The notes beneath the pieces were generated by a model. That model was not told where the DNA came from, ran no database searches, and saw nothing but the letters and a program-made list of their open reading frames with translations. The translations under genes and the position numbers were made by a program. A stretch of 44,135 nucleotides of DNA from an uncultured Prevotella sp. (lineage in GTDB: Bacteria > Bacteroidota > Bacteroidia > Bacteroidales > Bacteroidaceae), in contig NZ_CALMHT010000047.1 of the NCBI RefSeq assembly GCF_937863835.1, forward strand, positions 1-44,135, written 5' to 3'. Shown here piece after piece: positions 41,629-44,135 of this stretch (positions within the stretch are counted from its first letter, which is position 1; the number at the start of each line of letters is the position of its first letter).

Positions 41629-42654
41629 ATGAAAAGTAAAACGATAGAAATTAAGAATCTTACGATTGGTTACAATGGCAAGAATCAAGCAAAAACAGTG
41701 GCTTCGGGAATATCCGCAGAACTGTACAGCGGTGAGTTAACCTGTTTGCTAGGTGCAAACGGCGTGGGCAAATCGACCTTATTGAAGACCTTGTCAGCCT
41801 TTATTCCTAAGTTGGACGGAGAAGTGCTGATAAAGGGGAAAGATATAGATGATTATACAGACAAGCAACTGGCTCGGATCATAGGTGTCGTACTTACTGA
41901 CAAATGTGATATAAACAACATCACTGTATATGAATTGGTAGGATACGGGAGAAGTCCGTACACCGATTTCTGGGGAAGTCTGCGTAAGGAAGACAAGGAA
42001 ATCGTGGATGAAGCATTGAGAATGATGAAAATGGAATCTTTTGCAGACAGAATGGTTCAGAATCTGAGTGATGGCGAAAGGCAGAAGGTGATGATAGCAA
42101 AAGCGCTGGCACAGTCAACCCCTGTGATATATCTGGACGAACCGACAGCTTTTCTGGATTATCCGAGTAAAGTGGAGATTATGCAGTTGCTTCATACACT
42201 GAGTCGTGAAACAGATAAGACTATCTTTATGTCGACGCATGACATAGAACTGGCCCTGCAGATATCTGATAAGGCATGGCTGATGGATAAGGTTAACGGA
42301 ATCAAGATCGGTACACCTGAAGATCTTGCCATAGATGGAAGCATCGGACAGTTTTTTGCCAGAAAGGGCATCGCTTTTGATGCTGATACCGGCTTGTTCA
42401 GAGTTGAAAACGAATGTGACAAGAATATCAAACTTATCGGTCACGGACAAATGTATACGATGATACGGAAGGCGCTTTACCGCAATGGCATCAATGCAGA
42501 TTATCATGTAGAGTCCGATGATTATATTGAAACAGAATTTGACAGTAATAATAGAGTTATAACAATTCATATTAACGGCAAGACAACAACCGTAAACAGT
42601 ATTGATGAGTTACTTGGAACACTAAATCATGCAGATACTGATAGCGTGCGCTAA
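41629..42654 (+). CDS. ABC transporter ATPase of the FecE/BtuD type with a C-terminal extension
   Basis: The 341-residue ATPase has Walker A GANGVGKST (42-50), signature LSDGERQK (146-153), Walker B VIYLDEP (166-172) and switch His204 (STHDIELAL). DYTDKQLARIIGVVLTD and ELVGYGRSPYTDFWG are typical of iron-chelate and cobalamin importers. About 85 extra residues follow the ATPase core (from about 255), ending in a strand-rich domain. Proximity to cobalamin genes favours a corrinoid importer subunit (BtuD-like), but siderophore or heme import is equally consistent. No BtuC/FecD permease or binding protein is next to it, which is unusual. It overlaps yaaA by 26 bases. Confidence 0.88.
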   Translation: MKSKTIEIKNLTIGYNGKNQAKTVASGISAELYSGELTCLLGANGVGKSTLLKTLSAFIPKLDGEVLIKGKDIDDYTDKQLARIIGVVLTDKCDINNITVYELVGYGRSPYTDFWGSLRKEDKEIVDEALRMMKMESFADRMVQNLSDGERQKVMIAKALAQSTPVIYLDEPTAFLDYPSKVEIMQLLHTLSRETDKTIFMSTHDIELALQISDKAWLMDKVNGIKIGTPEDLAIDGSIGQFFARKGIAFDADTGLFRVENECDKNIKLIGHGQMYTMIRKALYRNGINADYHVESDDYIETEFDSNNRVITIHINGKTTTVNSIDELLGTLNHADTDSVR

Positions 42655-43381
42655 AATAATGACGGGTAGTGCTCCTCGTAAGATTCCGTTCACAACAGAA
42701 CCGACATTTCAGTTGCAGGCGAACGAAAATGCTATGCAGATGATTTCGTATTCTGTGGAGGAATTGATGGATATTCTTCATGTGAATCGAGAAATTGCCA
42801 TTGAGAACTGGAAAAGATTTCGGATGTTTCATACAAAAGAATATCGTCAACCAGCTGTATTCAGTTACGACGGAATGGTATTTCAGAGACTTGCGCCCGA
42901 AACGTTTTCTGACGATACTCTTATATACGCAAATGAGCATCTGCTGATTAGTTCATTCCTCTATGGATTACTTCGTCCTCTTGATATGGTAAACCAATAT
43001 CGATTAGAAGGTAACGTAACATTGCCTCATTACAATGGGGAAACGATGTTCGACTTCTGGAAACCGATACTTACAGAATGGTTTATCCGTAAAATTAAAG
43101 CCGATGATGGTTTTCTTATGAATCTGGCTAGCGACGAGATGCGTAATCTGTTCGACTGGAAACGTGTTAAGAAAGAGGTGAAAATCATTTCGCCTGAATT
43201 CAAGGTGGAAAAGAACGGAAGGCTGAAGACAATCGTTATCTATACGAAGATGTGCCGGGGAGCAATGGCGTGTTACATTCTTAAAAATCGGATAACAGAT
43301 ATAGAACAGTTGAAAGGCTTTGAATATGAGGGCTTTCGCTTAGATGAAACAGCAGGTGAATGGACTTTTACATTAAAATAA
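42629..43381 (+). CDS. yaaA: YaaA family peroxide-stress protein
   Basis: The 250-residue protein belongs to the YaaA/DUF328 (UPF0246) family, which in E. coli lowers free iron under hydrogen peroxide and protects DNA. Recognisable segments are MQILIACAKIM at the N-terminus, HLLISSFLYGLLRPLDMVNQYRLE in the centre, NLASDEMRNLFDW, and the C-terminal MACYILKNRITDIEQLKGFEYEGF. Length is standard. It starts at ATG 42629 inside the end of the ABC ATPase gene (26-base overlap), so the two are translationally linked. This pairing puts another iron-handling protein at this locus. Confidence 0.93.
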   Translation: MQILIACAKIMTGSAPRKIPFTTEPTFQLQANENAMQMISYSVEELMDILHVNREIAIENWKRFRMFHTKEYRQPAVFSYDGMVFQRLAPETFSDDTLIYANEHLLISSFLYGLLRPLDMVNQYRLEGNVTLPHYNGETMFDFWKPILTEWFIRKIKADDGFLMNLASDEMRNLFDWKRVKKEVKIISPEFKVEKNGRLKTIVIYTKMCRGAMACYILKNRITDIEQLKGFEYEGFRLDETAGEWTFTLK

Positions 43382-43402
43382 TAACAAATATAAACATTCA
43401 CG

Positions 43403-43576
43403 ATGAATTTATCAAGAATAATGATGACTCTGCTCGCAGCGATAGGCATCTACGCTGGTAACGCAAAAGCATAGAAGACTGCCAAAATGTTAGTTGTTAG
43501 TATCTTCAGTTGTTCTAATAAACCGCATATTTTGCGGATAACATGGATAAATAAGCCGCAGCGAGCTAGATTTTAA
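43403..43576 (+). pseudogene. Degraded gene: signal peptide followed by a flavodoxin-like start
   Basis: ATG 43403 opens a 23-codon frame that is almost exactly a signal peptide (MNLSRIMMTLLAAIGIYAG, then NAKA) and stops at TAG 43472-43474. The same frame continues past the stop with KTAKMLVVSIFSCSN (43475 onward) until TAA 43574-43576. KMLVV-x-x-FS-x-SN recalls the first strand and phosphate-binding loop of secreted flavodoxin-like proteins. No further flavodoxin sequence can be followed. I read it as the 5' remnant of a decayed gene; alternatively the 23-residue peptide is a small ORF of its own. Confidence 0.45.
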
Positions 43577-43608
43577 GCATCAAATTCTTTATTCATAAAT
43601 AATTTATT

Positions 43609-43720
43609 TACCTTTGCATTGCAATATGGAGGAATCTATGACTACCGTATGCCCCTACATGAAATGTGAGTTGTAGATTTCTAATCGGGGGCGTTTAACA
43701 ATTCAAATACTGAATTTTTT
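43609..43720 (+). ncRNA. Candidate short structured transcript
   Basis: TACCTTTG at 43609-43616 fits a -7 box, with a weak -33. The expected RNA (from about 43623) contains a 16-codon frame (43626-43676), GCCCC (43651-43655) able to pair with GGGGC (43688-43692), and a weak terminator-like AATTCA/TGAATT hairpin (43700-43705, 43711-43716) with a T-run to 43720. The unit is about 100 bases and matches no RNA family I know. Confidence 0.35.
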
Positions 43721-43723
43721 TGC

Positions 43724-43782
43724 CAACGGTTTAAAAATGAAAATAAAAACTTCACAACGTCACAGAAAAGATTAAACCGTTG
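43724..43782. repeat. Inverted repeat pair around 37 AT-rich bases
   Basis: CAACGGTTTAA (43724-43734) and TTAAACCGTTG (43772-43782) are perfect 11-base inverted repeats. The 37 bases between have no recognisable content. The layout could be a small transposon footprint or a binding site pair. Confidence 0.5.
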
Positions 43783-43915
43783 ATAACCAATATGTTAATA
43801 ATCGGCAACTACGGTTATAAACGTAACAAGACCACGCACAAACGACACACAAATCGTATGTCCGGTCGTGCAAATCAGCTTGTTCAGAGACTTAAATCGA
43901 TGGATTCGGACAACT

Positions 43916-44033
43916 TTTAGGCCTAAAACTGTTGCGAAAACGGTGGGGATGAAGTGCAACCCCACTAGTATTGAATCAATTTTAGGCCTAAATGTTACTT
44001 AAAAGCGGTGGCATTGCGTCTCAAAAGCGGTGA
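43916..44033. repeat. 65-base-period palindrome repeat, second locus
   Basis: TTTAGGCCTAAA occurs at 43916-43927 and 43981-43992, 65 bases apart. ACGGTGG (43940-43946) and GCGGTGG (44005-44011) each begin 24 bases after the palindrome start, and AAAAGCGGTGA follows at 44024-44034. Word order and distances match 11622-11698. Confidence 0.8.
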
Positions 44034-44088
44034 TTTTCAAAAAAAGCACCCTGATGACAGCAGGTTAAGTTGGTATCTGCCATTTCCA

Positions 44089-44135
44089 CGTCGTGCGAGA
44101 AAAATTGCGCACAAGGGAAATTTTTTATTCTTCAA
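44089..44135. repeat. Partial copy of the dispersed palindromic element (copy 3 of 3)
   Basis: The first 24 bases (44089-44112) are identical to 26304-26327. The next 23 bases (44113-44135) are the exact reverse complement of 26346-26368, the central segment of the complete copy. The element is cut off by the window end. Confidence 0.85.

Noticed and set aside
1..44135. CRISPR array or integrated phage
   Set aside because: No regularly spaced direct repeats with unique spacers of CRISPR length, and no phage structural, integrase or terminase genes were seen. The 65-base repeat has only two units per locus.

Overview
The window looks like chromosome from a Bacteroidales bacterium, most likely Prevotella/Segatella or a close relative. 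This rests on promoters with a Bacteroidota-type -7 box (TAnnTTTG) and a TTG/TTTG about 19-21 bases upstream, a secreted protease with a type IX secretion-like tail, a ResB-CcsA fusion, a DUF6249-like/ECF sigma cluster, and the general character of the proteins. The genus is an inference. I found no rRNA, tRNA, CRISPR array, prophage or intact insertion sequence.

Layout. 1-1419: minus-strand ECF sigma cluster with two small membrane proteins. 1549-2085: alkyl-DNA repair protein behind an unusual repeat. 2319-3732: FetAB-type ABC exporter. 3921-4025: small ORF with its own promoter and terminator. 4143-8423: lipoprotein nuclease, Nif3-like protein, coiled-coil zinc-ribbon protein, HSDR_N-type protein, HolA. 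8424-9658: long AT-rich region and an HTH regulator. 9751-11423: pyrK-pyrD. 11424-12109: non-coding region with palindromes. 12110-13811 (minus): slyD-aroC. 14083-17711: small secreted protein, secreted subtilase, M48 lipoprotein. 17772-23087 (minus): four-gene exopolysaccharide operon (sugar transferase, RfbA, tyrosine autokinase, HAD protein). 23270-26930: conserved hypothetical protein, coiled-coil protein, ZapA, RNase Y, GreA. 26963-27847: EamA-type permease.

The most distinctive region is 28172-40010. A minus-strand operon (35916 to 29220) encodes an outer-membrane beta-barrel, an imelysin lipoprotein, a di-heme c-type DHOR lipoprotein and a ResB-CcsA cytochrome c synthase. The last protein could mature the heme protein made just upstream, so the set may be a self-contained periplasmic heme/iron module. 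Its leader holds a 31-codon ORF that contains a strong terminator-like hairpin, which suggests attenuation. A second barrel sharing motifs with the first, and rich in cysteine, lies convergent at the far end. Divergent from the operon is a regulator joining a ScdA/RIC-like di-iron hemerythrin domain to a LuxR-type HTH, followed by a ZIP metal transporter and two late cobalamin genes (cobD, cbiB). cobQ runs convergent, then come a FecE/BtuD-like ATPase without visible partners and yaaA.

Non-coding repeats are the other notable theme. One palindromic element lies at both edges of the window and upstream of greA, and its central segment is inverted in one copy. A second repeat with a 65-base period (TTTAGGYCTAAA followed by CGGTGG) occurs in two gene-free regions about 32 kb apart. 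The last 750 bases hold an apparent flavodoxin-like pseudogene and a possible short structured RNA.
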